Below, piece after piece: positions 1-5,847 of a stretch of DNA of 21,811 nucleotides. Source of the stretch: a virus. Location: IMG/VR virus record IMGVR_UViG_3300018080_000649, positions 1 to 21,811 of that record; one strand, written 5' to 3'. The notes beneath the pieces are model-generated. The model ran no database searches and was not told the origin of the DNA. It saw nothing but the letters and a program-made list of their open reading frames with translations. Position 1 is the stretch's first letter; each line of letters starts with the position of its first letter. The translations under genes were made by a program, and so were the position numbers.

Positions 1-691
1 ACGCAATGGCAACCTGTCTTTTGGCGTCATCTTTTATCTTTTCAGCCGATGCAATTAAAAGATCGATTTGGATAAGTCTAGATGCATTAGCACGATCATT
101 TTTATCTTTTTTCGGTGGCAATAAAACAACATCGCCAGCTTCATCAACATCAGCGCCAAGATCATCAAACGTATAGCTAAGCCCAGCAATAGCATCCGGA
201 TAAACAGCCGACGCCATGTCGGAAACCGCACGCCATCGAAGCATGTTTTTTGGATACTTTTTCCAGTTGGATTTTCCTAAAAGCCCAGCACGTCTGGCGT
301 CTTCCATGGTAAACGTAAACTCCTGCCAGGCGTGAAGCGGACGCTTGGTTCTAACGGTGCAATATTTTTCATCTGAATGTTTGTATTCAACAACCGCGCC
401 CGGACAGTTTTGAAAAATCATGGCAAGTTGCAGCTCGGATTTAACCGCGGTTCTTCCGCTTATTACGTCAATCCCCTCAAGTGATCGAACCATGGGAATG
501 CCAAGCTCTCTGCCTTTAAGTATAACCATCATCGCTTGTGAAGGAGTTTTTATACTTTCAGGTAAAAACCCTGATTCTAAAAGTGTGGCAGCTTGCCCGT
601 GCATTAATTCCCAATCAGATTGACTGACCGATGGAACCTGAGCTTGTGTTTTTTCGGCTAACTGAAGTTCGTTTTTTTGTTGTTCTTCCAT
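1..691 (-). CDS. recT: RecT-family single-strand annealing recombinase, partial (C-terminus beyond the left edge)
   Basis: I translated this by hand: it opens at ATG 691-689 after a GAGGA Shine-Dalgarno and stays open for about 230 codons to base 1. The residues SGFLPESIKTPSQAMMVILK, then RELGIP, and later FTMEDARRAGLLGKSNWKKYP and NMLRWRAVSD match the conserved core of phage RecT-type annealing proteins, including the typical TMEDA-x-x-AGL and W-x-x-YP-x-x-ML signatures. Such proteins anneal complementary single strands during phage recombination and replication and usually act with a partner exonuclease, which would lie further left. The first 25 residues are Gln/Glu-rich and poorly conserved in style. 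The gene start lies 77 bases inside the preceding small gene, so the two are probably transcribed and perhaps translated together. Family assignment is from motif recognition, not a search. Confidence 0.85.
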   Translation of the reverse strand, partial: MEEQQKNELQLAEKTQAQVPSVSQSDWELMHGQAATLLESGFLPESIKTPSQAMMVILKGRELGIPMVRSLEGIDVISGRTAVKSELQLAMIFQNCPGAVVEYKHSDEKYCTVRTKRPLHAWQEFTFTMEDARRAGLLGKSNWKKYPKNMLRWRAVSDMASAVYPDAIAGLSYTFDDLGADVDEAGDVVLLPPKKDKNDRANASRLIQIDLLIASAEKIKDDAKRQVAIA

Positions 692-854
692 CAATGATTT
701 CCTCAACTCGTTCGTGCATATAGTGTGGGATGTTACCGCGCCGTAACCACTGATCTATGGTCGCGTCTGTCTTATAACCCAGCTCATAAGCTAGTAGCAT
801 CTTTGAGTTTTTCGGGTTATTAAGCCAGTGTATTAATTTGTCTTGCAAATCCAT
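615..854 (-). CDS. Small helix-turn-helix-like protein, possible Cro-type regulator (79 aa)
   Basis: The start at 854 is chosen because GAGGAG lies five bases upstream; an in-frame ATG at 875 would add seven residues without a better site. Residues about 15-50 (KMLLAYELGYKTDATIDQWL followed by RRGNIPHYMHERVEEII) look like a Cro/CI-type helix-turn-helix: an Ala/Leu-rich first helix, a GYK turn, a recognition helix ending in QWL, and the basic RRGNIP motif typical of small phage repressors. The C-terminal 25 residues are Ser/Thr/Lys-rich and overlap the recT start in another frame, so this tail is probably dispensable. Position as first gene after an AT-rich gap and a candidate promoter fits a regulator of the operon that contains recT. 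DNA-binding function is inferred from the motif only. Confidence 0.65.
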   Translation of the reverse strand: MDLQDKLIHWLNNPKNSKMLLAYELGYKTDATIDQWLRRGNIPHYMHERVEEIIDGRTTKKRTSVSRKNTSSGSIGQSI

Positions 855-880
855 TTTACTCCTCATATCGCGCAAATCTG

Positions 881-909
881 TATTTACATCGTATCTAAAA
901 TGTTGTAAA
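881..909 (-). promoter_or_regulatory. Candidate sigma70-like promoter with overlapping inverted repeat
   Basis: On the minus strand TTTACA (909-904) and TAAATA (886-881) are separated by 17 bases, giving a -35 with five of six consensus bases and a weak -10. The start point would fall about 20 bases before the ATG at 854. TTTACA and TGTAAA (888-883) also form a six-base inverted repeat around a 15-base centre, a layout expected for an operator covering the promoter. The surrounding 140-base gap is very AT-rich and lacks a minus-strand gene. It is the only gap on this scale in the window, and it separates the amidase from the HTH/recT genes. The promoter call is sequence matching only. Confidence 0.4.
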
Positions 910-918
910 CATGTTTTT

Positions 919-1170
919 ATGAAATTTAAAATTAAAATTTATTATGCAATCATAAAGAGACGTTTAGGAAGGCTTCGTTGCTTGTTTTTAGGACATAATA
1001 GGACTTATCCGATCATCATTCCTCCGCCGTGGAATGCGCACGGATTTTACTGCTCACGCTGCCGCCAGGCGATACTTTACCGCTCGCGCCAAACATCGCT
1101 ATGTCGTACCAACGCAAAAGCTCGCGGAAAACGCTCATTGAAAACCCAGGACAGGTTTTATAGCGATTAG
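919..1170 (+). CDS. Possible convergent small zinc-binding protein (83 aa)
   Basis: This plus-strand reading frame opens in the AT-rich gap and runs into the amidase 3' end. It has a basic N-terminus (KIKIYYAIIKRRLGRLR), then CLFLGH at residues 21-26 and CSRC at 45-48, with IIIPPPWNAHGFY between them. A Cys-x4-His plus Cys-x2-Cys layout is common in small phage zinc proteins. No clear Shine-Dalgarno precedes ATG 919 or the in-frame ATG 911. The last part (after about residue 55) is Arg/Lys/Ser-rich and overlaps amidase codons, so the true end may be meaningless. It could be a chance frame opposite the amidase tail; the motif is the only reason to keep it. Confidence 0.3.
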   Translation: MKFKIKIYYAIIKRRLGRLRCLFLGHNRTYPIIIPPPWNAHGFYCSRCRQAILYRSRQTSLCRTNAKARGKRSLKTQDRFYSD

Positions 1171-1555
1171 ATTCGTTGTGTCCAAGCCAATCAGAAAAAC
1201 CTATTTTTCTAGATCGTTTTATCATGACATATAAATTTAAAAGCTCACGCATTTGAGCGCGTGTTGGATCTTTTCTTCCGATATAACAAACACCAATCGA
1301 ATCTTTATTAAGTCCAAGACAGTGTGCGCCGATTTGATCGATGTCACGACCGCACTCGATAACGCCCGATCTTCGCACTACGAAATGATAACCTATCGCG
1401 TCAAAACCCCGAGCGCGATGCCAACTATCGATGTCGGTCGCGCCGTAACGATCAAAATCACCTATTTCATAAGGAAAATCCGGCGTATCGGAGCAATGCA
1501 GTATAACACGCCGTGGGTTATTGGGTGCAATGTTTGTAGAGTTTTTCAAATTCAT
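1016..1555 (-). CDS. N-acetylmuramoyl-L-alanine amidase, T7-lysozyme-type endolysin (179 aa)
   Basis: Cleaves the bond between N-acetylmuramic acid and L-alanine of peptidoglycan at lysis. With the start at 1555 the zinc ligands expected for the Amidase_2 family are visible: His20 in VILHCSDT, His126 in LGHNES and Cys135 in YKTCPGF, with the catalytic-type Tyr56 (DAIGYHF) and Lys133. These correspond in order to H17, Y46, H122, K128 and C130 of T7 lysozyme. The frame extends upstream to 1657, but those 34 residues lie in the overlap with the lipoprotein gene and do not look like the family, while AGG sits just before ATG 1555. The start overlaps the preceding lipoprotein gene by 38 bases. There is no signal peptide or membrane anchor, so a holin is needed for release. 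The last 20 residues are a Gly/Ser-rich tail. Confidence 0.88.
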   Translation of the reverse strand: MNLKNSTNIAPNNPRRVILHCSDTPDFPYEIGDFDRYGATDIDSWHRARGFDAIGYHFVVRRSGVIECGRDIDQIGAHCLGLNKDSIGVCYIGRKDPTRAQMRELLNLYVMIKRSRKIGFSDWLGHNESNRYKTCPGFSMSVFRELLRWYDIAMFGASGKVSPGGSVSSKIRAHSTAEE

Positions 1556-1742
1556 CTCGCCTGAGGCAAACAAACTCGTCAAAATCTTTCGCACTACATG
1601 ATATATAATCATCTTCTTGTGCGCGACATATTTTTTGCTCGCTACTATCAGCCGCATAGACCTTAAACGTCATCTTTTCGCGACTCGCGCACGATACCAA
1701 GAGAATTAAGAACAAGCTCAAGCTCGGCAGTATCTTTTTCAT
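1518..1742 (-). CDS. Small lipoprotein, candidate outer-membrane spanin (Rz1-like, 74 aa)
   Basis: The N-terminus MKKILPSLSLFLILLVSC is a clear type II signal peptide: two lysines, a hydrophobic core and a lipobox LVSC with Cys18, followed by Ala-Ser, which predicts outer-membrane sorting by the usual +2 rule. The mature part is about 56 residues and holds four further cysteines (ICRAQ, YISCSA, FVCLR, KHC), so disulphides are possible. AAGG precedes the start. The gene begins 80 bases inside the previous membrane-protein gene and ends 38 bases inside the amidase gene, the nested arrangement typical of Rz/Rz1 spanin pairs. Against the assignment, it lacks the proline-rich mature region of classical Rz1. 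Other lipoprotein roles near lysis genes remain possible. Confidence 0.6.
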   Translation of the reverse strand: MKKILPSLSLFLILLVSCASREKMTFKVYAADSSEQKICRAQEDDYISCSAKDFDEFVCLRRDEFEKLYKHCTQ

Positions 1743-1881
1743 CTCGCGCCTTTCTTAGACCTGCGTTTACAGTTTGAATACGATCAACGCGAGCGCGTTT
1801 ATCAGATTCGTTTTGATTAATCCATTTAATCAGTTCACGCGTAAGAGCAATAACAGCTAAAAGAAGTTGTATCCAATTCAT
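1663..1881 (-). CDS. Small protein with N-terminal membrane segment and charged helix, candidate inner spanin (72 aa)
   Basis: Residues 3-21 (WIQLLLAVIALTRELIKWI) form a short hydrophobic segment with one charged pair near its end. The rest is a highly charged, probably helical region (residues 22-72) that includes RKARDEKDTAELELVLNSLG. An N-terminal membrane anchor followed by a periplasmic helix is the inner-spanin layout, and a lipoprotein gene starts within its 3' part. The start forms a TAATG junction with the preceding gene. The membrane segment is short and carries Arg15 and Glu16, so it might instead be an amphipathic helix or part of a holin or antiholin system. Function is inferred from layout and position. 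Confidence 0.55.
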   Translation of the reverse strand: MNWIQLLLAVIALTRELIKWINQNESDKRARVDRIQTVNAGLRKARDEKDTAELELVLNSLGIVRESRKDDV

Positions 1882-2174
1882 TAGGCTTCAACCTTAACGA
1901 AAAGTCCAATGAGCTTCATAACAACCGGCCAGCTTGTATCAAGAAGCTGTTTGCGTTCGTCTTCGTCCAGGTCTTTTAGCTCGTCTCCGATTTTCCAGCT
2001 ACCAACAACGGCCCTTACGGCTTCGTCCATTGTAGCACCAACGGTTTGAAAAACCTCCGTGGTATCTATTTTACCGTCGTCGGCTTTGTGTTTTCCAAGC
2101 TCGTCTAAAAGAGCATCGGCGAATTTAATTACATCCATCGATTCTTCTATGCCGGTTTTTTTCTCGTCAACCAT
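1881..2174 (-). CDS. Small acidic protein of the lysis region, function unknown (97 aa)
   Basis: A soluble-looking acidic protein, probably all helical. It contains VIKFADALLDELGKHKADDG, then an acidic stretch WKIGDELKDLDEDERKQLLD, and ends in a moderately hydrophobic helix (PVVMKLIGLFVKVEA). No signal peptide or convincing membrane segment is present. GAGGAG lies seven bases before the ATG, so it is likely well translated. It overlaps the preceding gene by eight bases and joins the next by TAATG. Its place between two membrane-anchored small proteins suggests a role in lysis timing or virion structure, but I do not recognise the family with certainty and assign no function. Confidence 0.7.
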   Translation of the reverse strand: MVDEKKTGIEESMDVIKFADALLDELGKHKADDGKIDTTEVFQTVGATMDEAVRAVVGSWKIGDELKDLDEDERKQLLDTSWPVVMKLIGLFVKVEA

Positions 2175-2415
2175 TTACGACTCCTCTTATTTTGTTAAAC
2201 GCGTTATTAATGTCGTTTTCTGTTTTACCCATACGATGGTCTAACAAAATAAGTTTATCATGATCATCTCTAACGTGACGAATGTTCTCTTTTATAACAG
2301 CCACATCTACCTGCATTCGATCTATTTTTTCAGTGTTTTTTTTAGAAAGCCAAAAGAAAAAACCGCCAAGTACCATGACTTGGCCAAGGGCTGCGCCTAT
2401 GATTTCAATCGTCAT
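2167..2415 (-). CDS. Small membrane protein with N-terminal TM and coiled coil, holin or spanin candidate (82 aa)
   Basis: Residues 3-23 (IEIIGAALGQVMVLGGFFFWL) form a good single transmembrane helix followed by the positive stop-transfer SKKN. Residues 28-76 are charged and heptad-like (EKIDRMQVDVAVIKENIRHV and later HRMGKTENDINNAFNKIR), consistent with a coiled coil. This topology fits an inner spanin, and single-segment small holins are also built this way. It is the best membrane segment among the small genes before the amidase, so it is the leading holin candidate, because the amidase has no export signal of its own. The start overlaps the upstream lipoprotein gene by 11 bases and has only a weak ribosome binding site, suggesting coupled translation. 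Confidence 0.55.
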   Translation of the reverse strand: MTIEIIGAALGQVMVLGGFFFWLSKKNTEKIDRMQVDVAVIKENIRHVRDDHDKLILLDHRMGKTENDINNAFNKIRGVVNG

Positions 2416-3241
2416 TTTCTATGATTCCAAACGCAAAGATGTAAAGAATAACCGCTGGGGCATTGCCCCAATCGAAAAGATTTAGGCTTTTTTCAGGAAG
2501 TCTATTTGGTGGAAATATATCATCGTTGCCAAGTATACCGAGAGCCACCGCTTGATCGCCATCGGTATACTTATGCCACAATGCCTGGTAAATCGGGGAT
2601 TGCGGAACATTATCTTTCATCACTTCGATGGCGTCAAGCTCTAATGCATTGATCGATCCTGTGACATCGCCTTTAAGAGTTATGTAATCGGCTATAACAT
2701 TTGCACGGTAACCGCTTACGACGTCCCACGGGTCATAATCAATCATTGAATTTAACCTGATTTCATCAAGCATCCATTCAATTAAAAAGCTTAGATGATA
2801 AAGATTTGTGTACTCTTTCGGACCCTCGCCCATAACCCAACCGTTGGCACGTCCGTAATCTTGAATGTCTTTTATGGCATTCTTATCTCCACGAGCCCAA
2901 AGCGCATGCAAGATTCCAAGCAAAGATTCTGTCGAGATGGCCGAACGGGAATCCTCGGGGTAGCAAGTCTCAACGTCACGATTCCATTTTCCCGCTTCGG
3001 GATATTCGTGTTCATAGATTTCGATGTTTTTTCCGTACGCGTCCCATAGGCCAACAAAAGTGCTACCATCGCAACGATCAACCACAGAATAAACATCATC
3101 GAGGGTCTTAACGTAATAGTCTCTTTTTTGTTTCGCGGCATCATATGGATTAATCGTCTCCTTGCCTTTATGCTCCCAGGCACAGTTTGTTAAAAACAAA
3201 ACAACAAAAAGAACAATTGTTTTTGGTAAAAAACGCAACAT
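2405..3241 (-). CDS. Phage-encoded lipoprotein of unknown function (278 aa)
   Basis: The first 20 residues (MLRFLPKTIVLFVVLFLTNC) are a type II signal peptide with lipobox LTNC, so the mature protein should be lipidated at Cys20 and, with Ala at +2, sent to the outer membrane. The mature part is about 258 residues, rich in Asp, Tyr and Trp, with two cysteines (DRCDGS and ETCYPED). It looks mostly helical. Motifs such as LLGILHALWARGDKNAIKDI and YHLSFLIEWMLDEIRL are not ones I recognise. AGGGAT precedes the ATG. It stands between the fibre genes and the lysis genes. Large lipoproteins are unusual in phage late operons; receptor masking or superinfection exclusion would be one explanation, a lysis role another. 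Neither is shown. Confidence 0.75.
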   Translation of the reverse strand: MLRFLPKTIVLFVVLFLTNCAWEHKGKETINPYDAAKQKRDYYVKTLDDVYSVVDRCDGSTFVGLWDAYGKNIEIYEHEYPEAGKWNRDVETCYPEDSRSAISTESLLGILHALWARGDKNAIKDIQDYGRANGWVMGEGPKEYTNLYHLSFLIEWMLDEIRLNSMIDYDPWDVVSGYRANVIADYITLKGDVTGSINALELDAIEVMKDNVPQSPIYQALWHKYTDGDQAVALGILGNDDIFPPNRLPEKSLNLFDWGNAPAVILYIFAFGIIENDD

Positions 3242-3259
3242 TTAAATCCCTAAAATAGT

Positions 3260-5071
3260 TTACCACTTATTGACTTCAATGTGATTTGGAAGTAGCTCGA
3301 TTAATGCCCACGACTCTTCAAGCGTATCATTACCTCTAATAGTCCCTTGTAGATAACTCACGTAAAATTCAACGTCGCTACCATCTGATACAAATGGGGG
3401 CGTCTTAGCAGTATAAGTAAACTCCCTATTAGCTGTATTAACAGAATCTCGATAAGATAAAAAAGCCAAGTTAGTTGAGCCTTGTCTGATAAATACTTTA
3501 GCTTGATTTTGTGTGGCACCTGTGGTGAATGAACCTGATATTTGAATCTTTACCTGAAATTTTTTACCAGAATCAGGCGCAGTGAATTTAAAAGCGCTGT
3601 TGCCAGTAGTGCCAGATAGATTTCCAAGTACACCATCATAACTTGCATCCTGATACAGTTTAACTATTTGAAACTCAGTAGGAGGATAACCTACCGGAGA
3701 TGGTGAAGCACTTTTACGGATACGCCATTTAGCATCAGCAGGAAGAGTACCCCAATCAGTAGAGCCGCCATATCTATAACGTTGGAATTCGACATCTATA
3801 TTTGTATCATTGCCATCAATATGTTCTAAGACTATTCCTACATTTGTATTTCGATCTCCAACAGCTATGTCATTAGAACCAGCGCCAATAACTGGAAGAG
3901 GCGTAAAGTTACCATTACCGTATAAATCTGCCTCAAAAACCAAACTATCTGTTTGTTGAATGGCCGTAGCGAAGCTAACCCTTTTTTGACGTCTGTCAGT
4001 TAGGGTTCCTGGAAAATCAGAGCCCGTAGCGCTATAAACAAATGAAGTAGTATCTGCCGCATCTGAAGTATCTGAGTTACTGGCAAATTCAACTTGAGAG
4101 TTTGCATAGTTTGCTGAACCCGTCCATTCGGCAATTGGTATATTATCCGCTTTAATTACAAATCGTTGAGAAGCACTAATCCATGCGTTGCCATTTGCTG
4201 GAGTTACAGGACTAGAAGCTGCGCCGCTTGTGTGTAATGCAAAATTAAGATAGCCATCGTCTTTAGTTGCCAAAACAATAGAAGATAATGTAGATGATGT
4301 GTCGCGCCACGCTCTACCCACTGCTGTTGTTCCAGAACCTTCACCACCTATGGTTAAACCATTAGGTAAAGCTAAACGTCCTTCAGTAGCTGATACTGAT
4401 CCAGTAGTAGCATAACCGCGAATAGACATTGTATCACCAACACGACTCCATTGAAAATTTTCTGAAGACAACGTTCCAAAACCAGCATTAATACTTGGAT
4501 CTGATGTGTACGTGGTCCAATCCACAGTGGGCGTTGAATAAATATATGTTGCAGTACCAAGCCATACGTTATCAATTGTAATTGAAGCTGCATTGGTTGT
4601 TGATTTTAATTTAAATTGAATTAGACCACTAGATGGACAGTTAAACTGAGCTGCTGTTTTTATCCATGTTGCTGATGGTTCAAGATCGACATTAACAATT
4701 TCATCAGATCCGCTGTCTTCAACAACCATTTCGATATCACCAGTGGTTGCCGACGCTGACCATTTGTACCACATCGATACAAGGCAGTTTCCAGATTCCT
4801 GTAAAGCAGCTTTAGGTGTAAATCCCGTTCCCGTTAGCTCTTCACTTGCTGCCGAAGGGTCCCACTGTAAAGACCTTTCACCCCAACCCGATGATGTTGT
4901 TGTGGCAAATGTAGAAGATCCGGTTTTCGTCCATCCTGCTATGCCGTTTTCAAACCCGGGATTTTTAAGACCGTTCCAATCAGCAATATATTGATTATCA
5001 ACTGTGGAAAGCTGAGAGCTTGCAGTAAAACTAAAAAACAAAAGACAAAATGCAATAAAAATTCTAAACAT
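3260..5071 (-). CDS. Fibre-like protein with a signal peptide and carbohydrate-binding-like N-terminal domain (603 aa)
   Basis: Start 5071 is chosen because it gives a clean signal peptide (MFRIFIAFCLLFFSFTASSQ) and has AGGGG upstream; the frame extends to 5176 only through sequence that overlaps the previous gene. Residues about 20-175 begin NGLKNPGFENGIAGWTKTG and end ITIDNVWLG, the pattern of a galactose-binding-like/CBM beta-sandwich. The middle holds phage-fibre-type modules such as FQWSRVGDTMSIRGYATTG with LALPNGLTIGG, and KWRIRKSASPSP. The C-terminal about 110 residues (SAFKFTAPDSGKKFQVKI onward) resemble a C1q/TNF-like jelly roll. It follows the tail tip genes and precedes a lipoprotein gene. 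A signal peptide is not expected on a protein assembled into a cytoplasmic tail, so it may be exported to the host envelope. Domain calls are by eye. Confidence 0.7.
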   Translation of the reverse strand: MFRIFIAFCLLFFSFTASSQLSTVDNQYIADWNGLKNPGFENGIAGWTKTGSSTFATTTSSGWGERSLQWDPSAASEELTGTGFTPKAALQESGNCLVSMWYKWSASATTGDIEMVVEDSGSDEIVNVDLEPSATWIKTAAQFNCPSSGLIQFKLKSTTNAASITIDNVWLGTATYIYSTPTVDWTTYTSDPSINAGFGTLSSENFQWSRVGDTMSIRGYATTGSVSATEGRLALPNGLTIGGEGSGTTAVGRAWRDTSSTLSSIVLATKDDGYLNFALHTSGAASSPVTPANGNAWISASQRFVIKADNIPIAEWTGSANYANSQVEFASNSDTSDAADTTSFVYSATGSDFPGTLTDRRQKRVSFATAIQQTDSLVFEADLYGNGNFTPLPVIGAGSNDIAVGDRNTNVGIVLEHIDGNDTNIDVEFQRYRYGGSTDWGTLPADAKWRIRKSASPSPVGYPPTEFQIVKLYQDASYDGVLGNLSGTTGNSAFKFTAPDSGKKFQVKIQISGSFTTGATQNQAKVFIRQGSTNLAFLSYRDSVNTANREFTYTAKTPPFVSDGSDVEFYVSYLQGTIRGNDTLEESWALIELLPNHIEVNKW

Positions 5072-5081
5072 AGCTAAACCC

Positions 5082-5834
5082 CTACGCGCTAAAAGTTGTT
5101 TCTGTTGCTGATGGAATAAAACGAGTTTCATTTGTATCTGAACTTGTTTCGTTTGCTGTATCTCTTGAAATCTCAACTCGAAGCATGTCCCCCGAAGAAA
5201 CAGCTACACTATTAACCTCACCCGAACCATCTGTTAGATCCAGCTCAACTTGACGATATTGATTTGTAACCGTATTGGTTAACTGAGTATTTGTAGAATC
5301 ATGTTTGTTTGTTACCGAAGCCACGTTATCAGTGCCGTTTCTTATGAGGTAACTATCAGAAATTAAAAGCATATTTCCTGACGAGCTGGGGCTATAAACA
5401 CCGATAAACATTTTAATGGGAGCGCCTGCGATATAGGTTTGTGGTACCTTAACAAAGGCCACAAGTTTTTGGCCTTCGTTAACATCAAACTTATAAACTT
5501 CTGAATCAAATTCTTGTCCTTTAACCGGAGCCTCGCCATCTGGCGCGCTCCATGTTATCGACCCTCCGCCGCCGCCCGCACCTAATTTAAATTCATCACC
5601 CGAGCTATCTTTATGATAAATTCCATCTGATTTTGCATAAAAATACCTTGTACCAGCCGATGGCGTACCAGGTTCGCTAACCTCTGTTAGGGTGTCGGCT
5701 ATGGTTTTTCTAAAATAAGTATCATCAGCATATCCTTTTGATATGGTATCTTCATCATCTGTAGGTGTTCCGACAGTTGGAAGTGTGTCGGTTTCTGGTC
5801 CTACTATAAAATCAAATTGTCTTGTATTACCCAT
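5082..5834 (-). CDS. Tail fibre or tail-tip appendage protein (250 aa)
   Basis: The N-terminal 60 residues carry the tail-fibre-type segment VGTPTDDEDTISKGYADDTY, close to the P-T-x-x-x-D-A-x-x-K-x-Y-V-D repeats seen in many phage fibres. It is followed by PGTPSAGTRYFYAKSDGIYH and a Gly-rich linker (LGAGGGGGS, residues about 83-91). The remaining 155 residues are a probable beta-sandwich (KLVAFVKVPQTYIAGAPIKM, QVELDLTDGSGEVNSV). No signal peptide is present, in contrast to the next gene. GAGG precedes the ATG by eight bases. Position directly after the hub gene supports attachment to the tail tip. Receptor or glycan specificity cannot be read from the sequence. Confidence 0.7.
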   Translation of the reverse strand: MGNTRQFDFIVGPETDTLPTVGTPTDDEDTISKGYADDTYFRKTIADTLTEVSEPGTPSAGTRYFYAKSDGIYHKDSSGDEFKLGAGGGGGSITWSAPDGEAPVKGQEFDSEVYKFDVNEGQKLVAFVKVPQTYIAGAPIKMFIGVYSPSSSGNMLLISDSYLIRNGTDNVASVTNKHDSTNTQLTNTVTNQYRQVELDLTDGSGEVNSVAVSSGDMLRVEISRDTANETSSDTNETRFIPSATETTFSA

Positions 5835-5847
5835 TTTGTTTTCCTCA

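Noticed and set aside
1556-1657. 34-residue N-terminal extension of the amidase
   Set aside because: It lies within the lipoprotein gene overlap, has no family resemblance and leaves the ribosome binding site at 1555 unused.
2872-3183. 103-residue minus-strand frame with a hydrophobic segment
   Set aside because: It is nested entirely in another frame of the 278-residue lipoprotein gene, which has the signal peptide, the ribosome binding site and the right spacing to its neighbours.
5072-5176. 35-residue N-terminal extension of the fibre-like protein
   Set aside because: It overlaps the previous gene, is Gln/Lys-rich, and would bury the signal peptide that begins at 5071 after AGGGG.
3260-5834. 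Diversity-generating retroelement acting on the fibre genes
   Set aside because: Fibre-like targets exist, but no reverse transcriptase and no template repeat are visible in the window.
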